A stretch of 22,755 bases of DNA from Geosiphon pyriformis (taxonomy: Eukaryota > Glomeromycota > Glomeromycetes > Archaeosporales > Geosiphonaceae), in assembly GCA_016748015.1 (NCBI GenBank), contig JAAOMT010000082.1, positions 195,559 to 218,313 on the forward strand. Direction: 5' to 3'. Positions 10,501 to 20,030 of the stretch are shown here, one piece after another; positions within the stretch are counted from its first letter, which is position 1; every line of letters begins with the position of its first letter. Below the pieces are notes generated by a model. That model was given only the letters and a program-made list of their open reading frames with translations, was not told where the DNA came from and did no database searches. A program made the translations under genes and the position numbers.

Positions 10501-10885
10501 ATATACAATGTTTGTATTTTTGAAGATATTAACTATAAACCCAATGTTCATGATGTAATTGTTTCTATAGTGAATGATATTTTGATATATGTAGTTCAGG
10601 AGTTGTATGGAATATAAATCGCAGTCATTATAACACTAATGCTCATATTGTTTAATATAATACTTGGCAAGATTTTTGTTTAAAGCTGTAATGTAAAGAT
10701 TATAGATCAGACCCTCTTGCTAATACATGTTTTGTGAAATTCTAAACTCTATTCAGTTCTATTATTTGAACACATGGTTAAGATATTTACCAATTGCTAA
10801 AAAGGAGACCACTAGATAGATTCCATAAAGCTTTAGTAACTACTATTGCCAATTGTTTGATAGTGATAATTTTCAATACATAGTC
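7560..10885 (+). pseudogene. Very large decayed gene, unrecognised protein with zinc-ribbon-like motif
   Basis: Protein-like sequence can be followed for about 3.3 kb. Fragments near 7600-7790 need small frameshifts. There is a frameshift near 7940 at an A-run, after which one register holds from about 7980 to 10295 with roughly two dozen stops (among them TAA 8067, TAA 8358, TGA 8550, TGA 8739, TGA 8976, TAA 9027, TGA 9180, TGA 9372). After a disturbed stretch the same frame is readable again at 10593-10885. Recognisable parts: helical segments (MTLKKQLSKAFNNQQSCIKF); a CPAC, about 16 residues, CPIC pair near 8935-9000 resembling a zinc ribbon; and GTWKPIPVT near 10240. The original protein would have exceeded 1000 residues. 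It resembles, from memory only, a multicopy family of large hypothetical proteins in Rhizophagus; function unknown. Confidence 0.7.
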
Positions 10886-11851
10886 TTTTGCCACTTTTTT
10901 CTATTAACTCCCATTTGCAACATTTTCCACAAGCTAAAGAATTTGGATTACATACAAAAATTTTATCAGCCATTAAGATTGGGCTTAGTGCCAATGCTGT
11001 CATTGTATTATATATACCCATTTTTAAAACATGATATGTTGAGTTTAAGTCTGAATCTTCATTCTGTATAATTATGTTTGGATTATAAAAAGCATTCAAC
11101 ACAGATTTATTTGCTTCAAAAAAGTTGATTTTTAATACATCTTTAAAACTATCAGTCAAACTTTTGCTCATTAATACTAAATATTGGTTAAATGATGAAT
11201 ATAATTGCTAGTATGGAGCTTTTTTTTAATCATAGATGCCAAAGTTGGTGTAAAAACGTATTTATTGGGTATATATTGGAATTTTCATGCTTTGAGTTTT
11301 ATTACTGATCATATTTCTCTTCCTAAGGAAAGATAAATTCAAACTCTGTTCCTAGTTGATTTGCTTGAGCAATGTCTCATTAACAAACTTGTTCCCAGAG
11401 GATTCTATTGGGCCATTATTCTCACTTGTAGGTCTGTTAATTCCTTCTCCCAATATGGAGAAAAAGTAATCTTGTTAGCCAAAGTTTGATCCAAAGTAAC
11501 TTCATCGATACCTGTAGCAATAGTCTCCAAAGCACTATTAGTCTTTAAAGCACCACCAGTCTCCAAAGCACCAAAAGCAGCAGTACTGTACCATATGTCA
11601 ACTATTATTAAAACTCTCATAATACCTGCAAACAACAAGCCAGATATAATAGTTCTATCACTGTCTTCTGATGGCAGTGGCGACTTATAAAGAAGAAGAG
11701 TAATTGAATGTTGTAATATTTCAGAAATTTTGTTTAGTGTTCTACAATTGTTTCCAAAAACTTTTCTAATTTTTTTTACTACCATAAAAAGAATGATTTC
11801 CATTGACAAATCAGGAAATCTTCCTGACTGTATTAACGAGTTTATAATCAA
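10836..11851 (-). pseudogene. Decayed unrecognised gene, minus strand
   Basis: One register runs from 11851 to TAG 11405-11407 and continues past it (NPLGTSLLMRHCSSKS and beyond) through three TGA codons placed where Trp fits. It then shifts frame at an 8-base A-run (minus strand) near 11218-11229 and continues to the stop near 10836. The first half contains a short internal duplication (ALETGG, ALKTNS, ALETIATG). The last 112 codons are open from an ATG at 11171 and end in a Cys-rich segment, ACGKCCKW. The 3' end overlaps the tail of the plus-strand giant pseudogene by about 50 bp. I do not recognise the family. Alternatively the two open segments are remnants of separate genes. Confidence 0.5.
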
Positions 11852-11894
11852 AGAGTTCTAGAATAAACTTAATAAAATTACAGATTATATTTAT

Positions 11895-12831
11895 ATGATG
11901 TTACCACCTCAAGAAACATCATATAGCTCTTGTGAGATGATACAAAGTTTTAACACCTTTACATACTCCCAAGGATATGTAGTTACAAAACGATGCTTTG
12001 CTGCTAATGGTACTCGTATTACCTTCAAATGTGATCGGGGAAATGAATATATTGCTTCTAAAAGACTTGTATTAGAAGATCGATAACGAAAAACAGCAAA
12101 CTCGATTAACAAACTGCCCTTTTACTATATATATGGATAATTACTCAAAGTTGATGAATGCTGGTATTTAACAATTCACAATGCTGAACATAATCATAAG
12201 CCATCTGATAATATTGCTGGACATCCTGCTGCTCGACGACTTAAATCCAAATAGAAAGTATTAGTTTCACAAATGTTAAGTGGAGGCATTGCACCAAAGA
12301 CAATTTTAACAGCATTACGACAGGAAGATCTTGAACAACATGCAATTTCAAAGACTATTTATAATGAACAGGCACATCTTCGAAAAATAGAGCTTGCTAA
12401 TCGTTCATCTATACTAGTTTCATTTTATTTGGCATCTAGTAAATACAAATCGTATTTTTACAATGATTAATCCTGAAGTTAATATTCCAACAGTTATTCC
12501 AAGTTTGGATCCATTGCTTGAAGAAATAAATCGAACATATCAACTTTTGGCTCCACATCAACAAGAAGCAATGTGCACTCAATTAATTCAGATTTCAACC
12601 ACATCTCTTGCAATTGAGAATCCTTTTAATCAACGAACTCGAGAACGTCCTTTAGGTGCTTTAAATCGCTCTCAACAAAATATTGCCCATCAAAAATCAT
12701 CTATTCAACGAAATTTATCCCAATTTGAAATTGTTGAAAATGTTTCTTCTCAAATTCAAGTACGTAAATGTAAAATTTGTAAGAAACAAGGCCATAATAT
12801 TTGGCCCTGTCCACAACGAGGTGTTTTTTAA
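11895..12831 (+). pseudogene. MULE-type (FAR1-like) transposase, internally deleted and decayed
   Basis: The N-terminal part is a FAR1/WRKY-GCM1-type DNA-binding region: SFNTFTYSQGYVVTKR, TFKCDRGNEY, WYLTIHNAEHNHKPS. It runs in one register from 11895 (ATG) through TAA 12084-12086, TAA 12138-12140 and TAG 12252-12254 to about 12420. It is followed almost at once, in another frame, by a C-terminal transposase tail (12463-12831) with a CCHC knuckle, CKICKKQGHNIWPC, at 12769-12810. The DDE catalytic core, normally several hundred residues between these parts, is missing. This is therefore a deletion derivative that could only be moved in trans, if at all. Terminal inverted repeats were not found. 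Confidence 0.75.
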
Positions 12832-13000
12832 TTATAAATTAATATCACGTGTTGCGGATGGGTCGATTTAGCAAAAAGGGTGCAATTCCCTTAATTTATA
12901 TACGCGTCTGTGGCTTTGTTGTCATGATGAAAATGCTACCCCGTGATTGAGTTATCATGTGCAAATATATTTCATCTTTGTTTTTTTTTGTTTTTCCTAG
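12832..13000. other. Spacer, ending in a possible 3' splice site
   Basis: No coding signal is seen here. A pyrimidine-rich run ending in CTAG at 12991-13000 could be the 3' splice site of the following Sel1-like remnant. Confidence 0.4.
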
Positions 13001-13329
13001 TCTATCTACGACAGCTGGCGTCTCCAAGGATGTTATATCGGAGGCTGAACGACGCTGACCCATAATGGAAGACCTAAAGACAATCCCTTTTTAGTGTCGG
13101 CCATTGGGGAGTATCACGTAGCATACTATTATGACGTTGTTTTGTTTGGGTATGAATAAAACTAGCGTGATATTTTCTCAATTACAAATAAATCGATTTT
13201 CTCATTGTAGCATTATGGTATGGTTAGAGAAGCAATTGGAAAGAAGAGTTTGAATGTTATCAGAAAGCGGCCAAAGGTGGACATTGGGAAGCTCAATTAA
13301 CTTTGGGAATGATCTTACTTATTCGCTAA
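13001..13329 (+). pseudogene. Sel1-like repeat protein remnant
   Basis: Sel1-like repeats are TPR-related helix pairs used for protein-protein contacts, and they are greatly expanded in some glomeromycetes. The segment 13237-13329 reads WKEEFECYQKAAKGGHWEAQ followed by LTLG. This is the Sel1 signature (aromatic, x, KAA, x, GG, x, AQ, x, LG), and it ends at TAA 13327-13329. An upstream segment (13001-13165) contains a weaker match, AIGEYHVAYYYDVVLFGYE, with an internal TGA. A possible intron ending CATTGTAG at 13210 separates the two. The rest of the protein is not present. Confidence 0.6.
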
Positions 13330-13436
13330 TAAGGTTAAGAGCTTTGAAGTTTATGTAATTATTGATCACGAGATTTTTTGATATTTATTTCAATTAGTTT
13401 TTTTGATATTTTGAATCCTGATTGTATCTATCAAAC

Positions 13437-14188
13437 ATGATATTAGATCATAGTCCCTTTTCTCGCTTTGAGTCTCAAGTCCAAAATTATAAGCATCCTT
13501 CTGGCTTCAAAAAGCGGCTGAAAATACTTGTGGCCAATCAAGGAAACCTACAAATCAATGAATAGGGAAAGCATGTAGAAGGAAGACTCGTGGAAGAATT
13601 GTTTAGGCTGGGGAAGGATTCGGAGTTCGAGCAATAAGTATCATATGTATATGTAATGCTTAGTTTATAATATATATGTTAACGCAAGTTCTACTTTCAC
13701 TCGTTTATTGTGGATGTGGATGATGAAATAATCAAGCGACATTTCGGCGGATAGGAACTGCATGAGATCGATTACACACCTAGTCCACAGGTGCCTGAGC
13801 ATTCAGATGAAATCACGGCCTATTTGGGCAAATTTGTAAACAAGCTAAATGTTTTACCTCCGTAGTTTGATTTATATATAACATTAAAAAGCCGCTAAAT
13901 TATTATTTTTGTCTCAATAGATGGATCTCAAAGTATCATCAAAGAAGAATATTGCCCAGAATTATCGCGAAAAACACCACGACATCGATTACATACTCTA
14001 TCGAGGACTTTTTAAATAACTTGAGGATAATTAACGAAATATTTCCCGCTTTCAACCAATAATTGAGCAGTTAGTAAGAGCGGTTTTTGGATAAGGAAAG
14101 ATTGAATATATACTGACCGGCGTATCTGGGTTCATGGCTTGAGGTTGTGTTCCAGAATGGTTATGCGGCCCGCCTTTGTGCGTGTTAA
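13437..14188 (+). pseudogene. Decayed three-exon gene, unrecognised product
   Basis: ATG at 13437 opens exon 1 (to 13637). Inferred introns are 13638-13688 (GTATCA to GCAAG, 51 bp) and 13862-13920 (GTAGTT to AATAG, 59 bp). Exons 2 (13689-13861) and 3 (13921-14188) join in frame; the second junction creates a Pro-Trp-Ile-Ser reading that extends cleanly into exon 3. The total is 642 nt, 214 codons including the terminal TAA 14186-14188. Seven premature stops interrupt it: TAG 13563, TAA 13635, TAG 13752, TAA 14060, TAG 14072, TAA 14075, TGA 14114. Legible segments include GRLVEELFRLGKDSEFEQ, HEIDYTPSPQVPEHSDEI and YLGSWLEVVFQNGYAARLCA. I do not recognise the family. Confidence 0.6.
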
Positions 14189-14290
14189 AATTACTTGTTT
14201 TTATACATATTTTCTAGTTTTACAAGATTACTTTTAATTGTTTGTTATTACTAGCTATTGCTCGCTATTATTGCTTTATTCTTTTACACT

Positions 14291-14400
14291 ATAACTAGTT
14301 ATCTTATATTATGACTAGTTATTTTGTGCTATTTCACGTTATTGTGTGTTATCCTGAGTTATTACGCGTTATTCTGTGTTATTTCACATTATCATGTTTT
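14291..14400. repeat. 10-bp tandem repeat, about 11 units
   Basis: Units of exactly 10 bp follow one another, each starting AT and mostly ending GTT, GCT or ATT (for example ATTGTGTGTT, ATCCTGAGTT, ATTACGCGTT, ATTCTGTGTT). Looser copies extend to about 14241 and 14420. The period is close to one helical turn, so the A/T steps and the GTT recur on the same DNA face. Confidence 0.85.
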
Positions 14401-14420
14401 TTCTATGTTATCATGCTTTA

Positions 14421-15196
14421 ATCACATTTTTTAATAGCTTTTGGATTGTCTTTTCAACTCGGGTAATTTTGTTAATTAAATTTGATAATGTAAATCTTTT
14501 TCACATGATTTTAATGGTAATTTCCATAGTATATTGTTGTAATTTTTGTATTAAAAATCATGAAAATTTTTGGTAATATTAAGAAAACAATTATAACATA
14601 ATACACTAATAAAAAACTCTTGCTAATATTATATTTTTAGAGTATAATAAAAAAAATACTAATAAATTTATGTCTTGGCAATAACTAAAAAATTATACTA
14701 AAATATGTAATATTCTTTTAACATTAAAAAATGTAAAAACATTTTCTGTTACTTATTTAAATAATATAAAGAGACAGCTATTTTTTTTTACAAAAAATAA
14801 TGTGTTTTTTTTACTTATAACAACAAAAAAAAATAGTTATTACTTGAAACTACTTTATATATTAAAGTATTATAACAAGATTAAAATATCTAAATATAAT
14901 ATCTATTGTTTTTTAACTATAAGCAATTATATTTATTTTTGTTATTCTATTTATAATACATATTTTTTAATACTTTTATTAATTGTATTATACAAAAAAA
15001 ACCAACATCTAAAATTATAAAAATAACTAGTTAAAAAAAATAATCTACTAATTCAATTGATAATTTTTCTGTTAATTTTAGACAAATACTAGTCTTATAA
15101 AATTATAAGATATTTTTAAAAAAAAATAAAAAGACAACCAAATTTTTTATAATCTAAAGTCTTAAAAAGTTTTATAATTAGGAAATAAAGAAAAAA
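14421..15196. other. Extremely AT-rich spacer
   Basis: A/T homopolymer-rich sequence with stops in all frames apart from short low-complexity ORFs, which I do not regard as genes. It ends at the candidate target-site duplication of the LINE. Confidence 0.6.
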
Positions 15197-15206
15197 ATTA
15201 TAGTTT
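15197..15206. repeat. LINE target-site duplication, left copy
   Basis: ATTATAGTTT here is identical to 21976-21985. It abuts the T-run that represents the element's poly(A) tail on the minus strand, so the exact boundary within the T-run is ambiguous. Confidence 0.6.
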
Positions 15207-15340
15207 TTTTTTTATTATTATTGCTTAACGAGTGAGGTCCAAACACAACCTAGCACTATACATCAAGAAATTGATTTAAACTAGGCGTGAATCATGCACT
15301 TTCTACATGTGACCAGCCACTCGGGCCGATCAGAACAACA
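15204..15340 (-). other. LINE 3' UTR and TAA/poly(A) tail
   Basis: After the ORF2 stop (TAG 15341-15343) about 120 bp of non-coding sequence precede a TAATAATAA tract and an A-run, seen on the plus strand as a T-run at 15204-15213 followed by ATTATTATT. Such a simple-repeat/poly(A) end is the hallmark of target-primed reverse transcription. Confidence 0.75.
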
Positions 15341-18300
15341 CTACACAGCTATATGAACCAACACTAATTCACCTATACCTGAAAAGAACAAGCAAGCCTT
15401 GCGAAAACCAAAATGAACACCTAAAGCACTAGTAATGCCAAGTAACCTAACCACCCCTGCAGAGAACCTTGAAGCCAAACCATGAACCGAGACGATGGTT
15501 GAACCATCTAGTGGGATCAGTCTATTCTTCTCCATATACGCATGATGCTTAGCATGAATCAACCAGACATCCTTCCTAAAAGCAAGACCAAGAGAGCGCA
15601 CAAACTTGACAATCTCCAAAACAGCAATCTTGGGGTCATGAAAGACAGAAACAGCCTCGCTAAACCATCCATTGAAAACAAAGCCCTTAAAAAGAGCCAT
15701 AGACACAGAGGAATCAGAAACACTGGATGACAACAGCTGCAATATATCCGAGGAGGAGTGAGATGAGCCAGAAAGCGCCTTTCAGGACCCTATATAAGAA
15801 TTCAGCAACTGGTGCCGAACAGACTCATCAACCTTGTAGGAGAACACATGATCTGACACCTCCACCTCACCACAATACAAGCACAACACGCTAGGATAAT
15901 GTTTATCATAGAGGCGCTTCTGAACAGCAACTGGCAGCCGATGGTGTAAAGACTTCATAAAATAAGTATGCACACTGGATGAATACCTGCTGGTGAATCC
16001 TGCAGCCATGTGCAAATCAGGATGCCACACCAATGACAAATGGGGCCAATCAACCTCAGAAGACAAGCTGCCAACCAAAACCCCAGAACTGGAACCAACC
16101 TCCCATTGTGCACGACAAATAGAACGATAAATATCACGAACAAAATGCCTCAAATTTCCAGAAACAACATCACTATCAGCTGCCAGGAAGTGCTCACTCA
16201 AGCGAGGGGAAAGATACCAATTGGAGAGAGAAGCGGCACCAGCGATCGCATTGGCACGCTCATTTTCTGAAACACCAGAATGACCCTTTACCTTGCGAAA
16301 GCTAACCCTTAACTTCTTACTGCGAATTATGTTGACAATATGACGACGTTCGACCCAACACTGATTACAAAAATCGGGACACACCAGATCTAACTCCGAC
16401 CTGCAAGCATCCAATGCCAATTGACTATCTGAGAACAAACAAACAAAGCTTGACGGGGAAACACACTCCAGAGCTAAAGCAACAGCCTGCAATTCCACCA
16501 AAGTAGACGACATCAAACACAATATCCTTACTCCCAAACCCAAACCAATGTCCTCAAAAAAAACAGCAGCACCAGCTTTACAGCCAACTGTGCCAAGACC
16601 ACTAAGAGATCCATCCGTATACACTGATAGGCTGCTAGCACCGGTTACCAAGAGACAATCACGAATAGACACAAATCTACCAGACTCAAGAATGTTCAAA
16701 GGACTACCATCCCCCAAAACTAGAGACTGATCGCGAGAAGATCTCACACTATTGAGAAACAAAACAGAATGCTTGAACCACTTAGGAACTGGGCCACGGG
16801 AGTCCAATCTCTTCTACCGCTTGAAAGTGTACCAATCATAGACAGCACTATGACAGTCACGAAGTTGATTCACAAAGGCAATACCATACCGCCGAAGGGA
16901 AGGGAGAAACTTGAGAAACCTTGACTTGCCTAGAACCTCAGACATAGGCACTCTACCATGAGACCGAAAAGAACTAATCAAAAAGCCACCCAGAGACACA
17001 TTGCAATTGACAAGAACACGAACCATGCCTGCCAGAAAGTTATTAGAAGCACTGACACAAATACGAACAGAAGAACACAATGGATAAACAGGGCGCCAAC
17101 ACAGAACTTGCAAGTCATGAGACCTGTGGGAAAACAAACGACCCAAGATACCACCAGAGTTCACAAAACTGACAAGAGAAGCAATCTTGCTTTCAGATTG
17201 AACTTGAGAAAATAACTTCAAACCATAAAACGAAGGGTGGTAAACCACATCATTGGGGAAATCGAGTGGCAAACCAGACTTGAGCTTCAAACCTTTACAA
17301 ATCAGAGCATCCCACTTCCCGCACACACCAACAGAAATAAAACTGAACTGAGTTCTATAGCTGACTATCAGATGCAGAACTGCCGACACCAAATACAAAA
17401 ACTGCTTATCTGAGACCGCCTTCCTCAACACCAGATTGGTGAAAAAGCGAACGTCCGAATGCGCCTTAGCCAAGCTAGGCTTCGAAAGACCCTCAGTCGA
17501 TAGAAAAATGCCCAGATATTGGTGAGATTCCCCCTTTTTGGCAATAGAAATGGGCGAACCACTGATAGACAGGGAGGGACTGCTGACTCTGCTATTGATA
17601 GGAATGGCTACCATTTTGTCGGTTGTTAATAGAAATGTCATTGATAAAAAAAAATTCACTAGCAACATCGAGAATATGTTGAGTAGCCGTCTAACTGCTA
17701 CCAACCCAAATCGTATCATCAACAAAAGCACCAGTGGCAAAAAAAGAAGAAAACCCAGTCTGGGATTTAGAACGACCATTCTTGGAAACAAAGTAAGAGT
17801 TCAACCTATACCCACATACACTCTCCTGTCTTTTGACTTCGCACAAAAAAGAATCATAAAATATGTGCCAGAGAAGAGGAGAGAAGACCTCTCCTTGGTC
17901 CAAACCATCATGCACACGGTAACCACTTGTCAGTCCAAAATCAGTCATGACTCGGTTGGTACGATCCCTATGAATACCACCAAAAAACTGAATAAATTTG
18001 CTATACATCTTAATCCTGACCAAACTTCTCTCAAGATGCCCCCAGCCAACTGAGTCATACGCCTTCCGCATGTCCTGCAGAACCAGCCATAGCTCCCTGT
18101 CTTTTTTCAAAGCATCTTCGACCACTGAACCAATTGCAAAAATAGGGGACTGGGTTGTCGTACCCTTCAAAACTGAGAAATTAGCCCCTCAAAGCATGTC
18201 AAAAGTACTGCACGCCAAAGAAATCCTGTCTGAGAGTATCTTGGAAAGAACCTTGTAAGCCGTTTCGATCAAGGCAATAAAATGTGTGTTCGTTAAAACA

Positions 18301-20030
18301 CCTTTCCACTCATAAGGTTTCGGAATCATCGAGACCCATGCTTCTTTCCAAGGGCCGGGCACTGATTCACTAGACAAACAAGAGTTCAAGAGCACCAACA
18401 ACATATCCAAAACTGACCTATCACAATGTTTCCAAAGCTTATTTGAAATACCCGACAAACCAGCCGCTTTACCCTCCGGAAGATCAGAAATCACCCCAAG
18501 GAACTCATCATACTCAATCGAACACATGACACCAGAAAAAGCTTTGTCGAAAACATACTCCAGTGGCTGATATTGGAGACGCCAATCCTCTGAGACATAA
18601 TCGACCACCCGACACTTCCTAGTCTAACCTTTCATGATCGCATCAACCTTGGACTTGACCTGCTCAGGTTCCAAAATCAATCCGTCATCAACCACCAAAT
18701 GATCCAGCACAATTTTACGAAATGGGCGCTCCAACACACTTCTTATTGTATGACTTTTATTTACCTCAAAGCTTTCCATCCTCTTGTCTATCGCAGATCT
18801 GATGCATGCCTCTTTAGCACTCTGAGATTCAATGAGCTTGGACTTTCGATAAGATTTCCTGGCACCAAAAAGAGCAGAACAAACACGACCAGATTTCACA
18901 CCAGAGTCCACCAGATCCTGAATGACCAAAGCCTTGACACTGTCCAGAGTAGCCCAACACCTCATGAGAGAAACAAAATCCACAGCACACCCCACACGAA
19001 ATGCCTTAACAATTTTTGAAACCAAAAGCTCCAACTTGTGGAACCTTGATGACTCCTTGGTAAAGACACCATCAAATTCCTTGAACCACTTTTTCTTGAA
19101 CACTTCATTAGCTGAAAGAATCATCATTTTGCGAACAACATCCCACATTGCGTCCAAATCCAAAAACCTCAAAGAAACAGCAAACTCATCTGAGAACATT
19201 GTTGCGTTAGCCAATGTGGCACACTTAAAATCGATCCATTTACTCTCATCAGCACCCTTGAAATCAAACTTCCATCTGTCTCTGTTTGCTTGCTTGCAAA
19301 AAGAGCTCAATTGCGTATCCAGAAGCCCACCCAGACCCAAAGACACTGAAACAGCTTGATGATTTGTGTCAAAGTGCTCACTGACACCCGAAACATTATG
19401 ATGTACCATCACATTGACCAGATTTGGAGAGACAAACATGTAATCAATTGTTCTTTTGACACTCCTAGAATTCTCCCAAGTGGGCATTTTCACAGCTGGG
19501 CTTCCGACCAAAGAGTTAATCAATTCCAAATCAAGGCACTTCTTGAAACTCGCACACTTATGAGAGCCGTCTTCATTAAAATCGCCACCAAGGATAACAA
19601 AGGAGGACTCGTTAACAGCCTTTGCGATGATAGAGTTGATTTCGCCTGCCTGAGAGAACCAGACCGCTGAAGAAACACCAGCATACAGTCCCAAAATTGA
19701 CACAGAGAGCCTGTTCTTGAAAAGTAACTTGATAGACAACAACCGACCCAGGACCTCAGACACTTTGCACACATGTCTCGCCAAAGAAGTGTTCATAACC
19801 ACCGCCACACCAGCACCCAGATACCCAGAATCCAAACCAGTAGTAAACACTCGAACCCCATCAAACTTGTTAATGATCCAGGGCCGAACCTTACCTTTTA
19901 ACTTAGTTTCAGTAAAAATCGAAATTGAATTGTCCATTTCCTTATGCCAACGAACGACATCACTCTGCTTCGCAGGGTTGTTCATTCCCCTGACATTGTA
20001 TGTAGCGACTTTCCATACTAATTCACTCAT
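15341..20030 (-). pseudogene. LINE ORF2: endonuclease, reverse transcriptase, RNase H (decayed)
   Basis: This enzyme nicks the target and copies the element RNA. Domains in order: APE endonuclease (ATYNVRGMNN; FTETKLKG; VILGGDFNEDG; TIDYMFVSP; HFDTNHQAV); RT with motif A QDMRKAYDSV near 18074, motif B GLDQGEVFSPLLW and motif C FVDD near 17715-17726; RNase H with YTDGS, VELQA, FSDSQ and KVKGHSG (15782-16807); then a Cys/His finger starting CLYCGEVEVSDH; then a C-terminal tail. ATG 20028-20030 is the start. Breaks: TAG 18624, TGA 18189, TAG 17691, one extra base near 17621, TAG 16814, TGA 15782. The stops at 18624, 16814 and 15782 fall where Trp is likely. Key substitutions: Asn for Asp in the endonuclease DH pair, Asn for the last RNase H Asp (16250-16252), and Tyr for the last finger Cys. 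Confidence 0.92.
20027..20030 (-). promoter_or_regulatory. ATGA stop/start overlap between LINE ORF1 and ORF2
   Basis: The ORF2 ATG (20028-20030) shares bases with the ORF1 TGA (20027-20029). Such overlaps in some LINEs allow ORF2 translation by termination-coupled reinitiation. Here that mechanism is inferred from layout alone. Confidence 0.75.

Noticed and set aside
10853-11071. Plus-strand 72-codon hydrophobic ORF
   Set aside because: It starts at TTG and lies opposite the Cys-rich minus-strand segment, which reads as the better protein; its hydrophobicity follows from the complement. A continuation of the giant plus-strand pseudogene remains possible but was not claimed.
13499-13561. A second Sel1-like repeat (WLQKAAEN)
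   Set aside because: Another frame over the same bases forms part of the longer spliced reading frame that starts at 13437, which is more convincing.
14376-15020. Short ORFs in AT-rich DNA
   Set aside because: Low-complexity Phe/Ile/Tyr/Lys translations expected from A/T-rich sequence; no start context or homology-like motif.
16958-19670. Plus-strand ORFs of 85-171 codons opposite the LINE
   Set aside because: They are shadows of the minus-strand ORF2: Thr/Asn/Ser-rich translations without domains, wholly inside the RT/endonuclease coding region.
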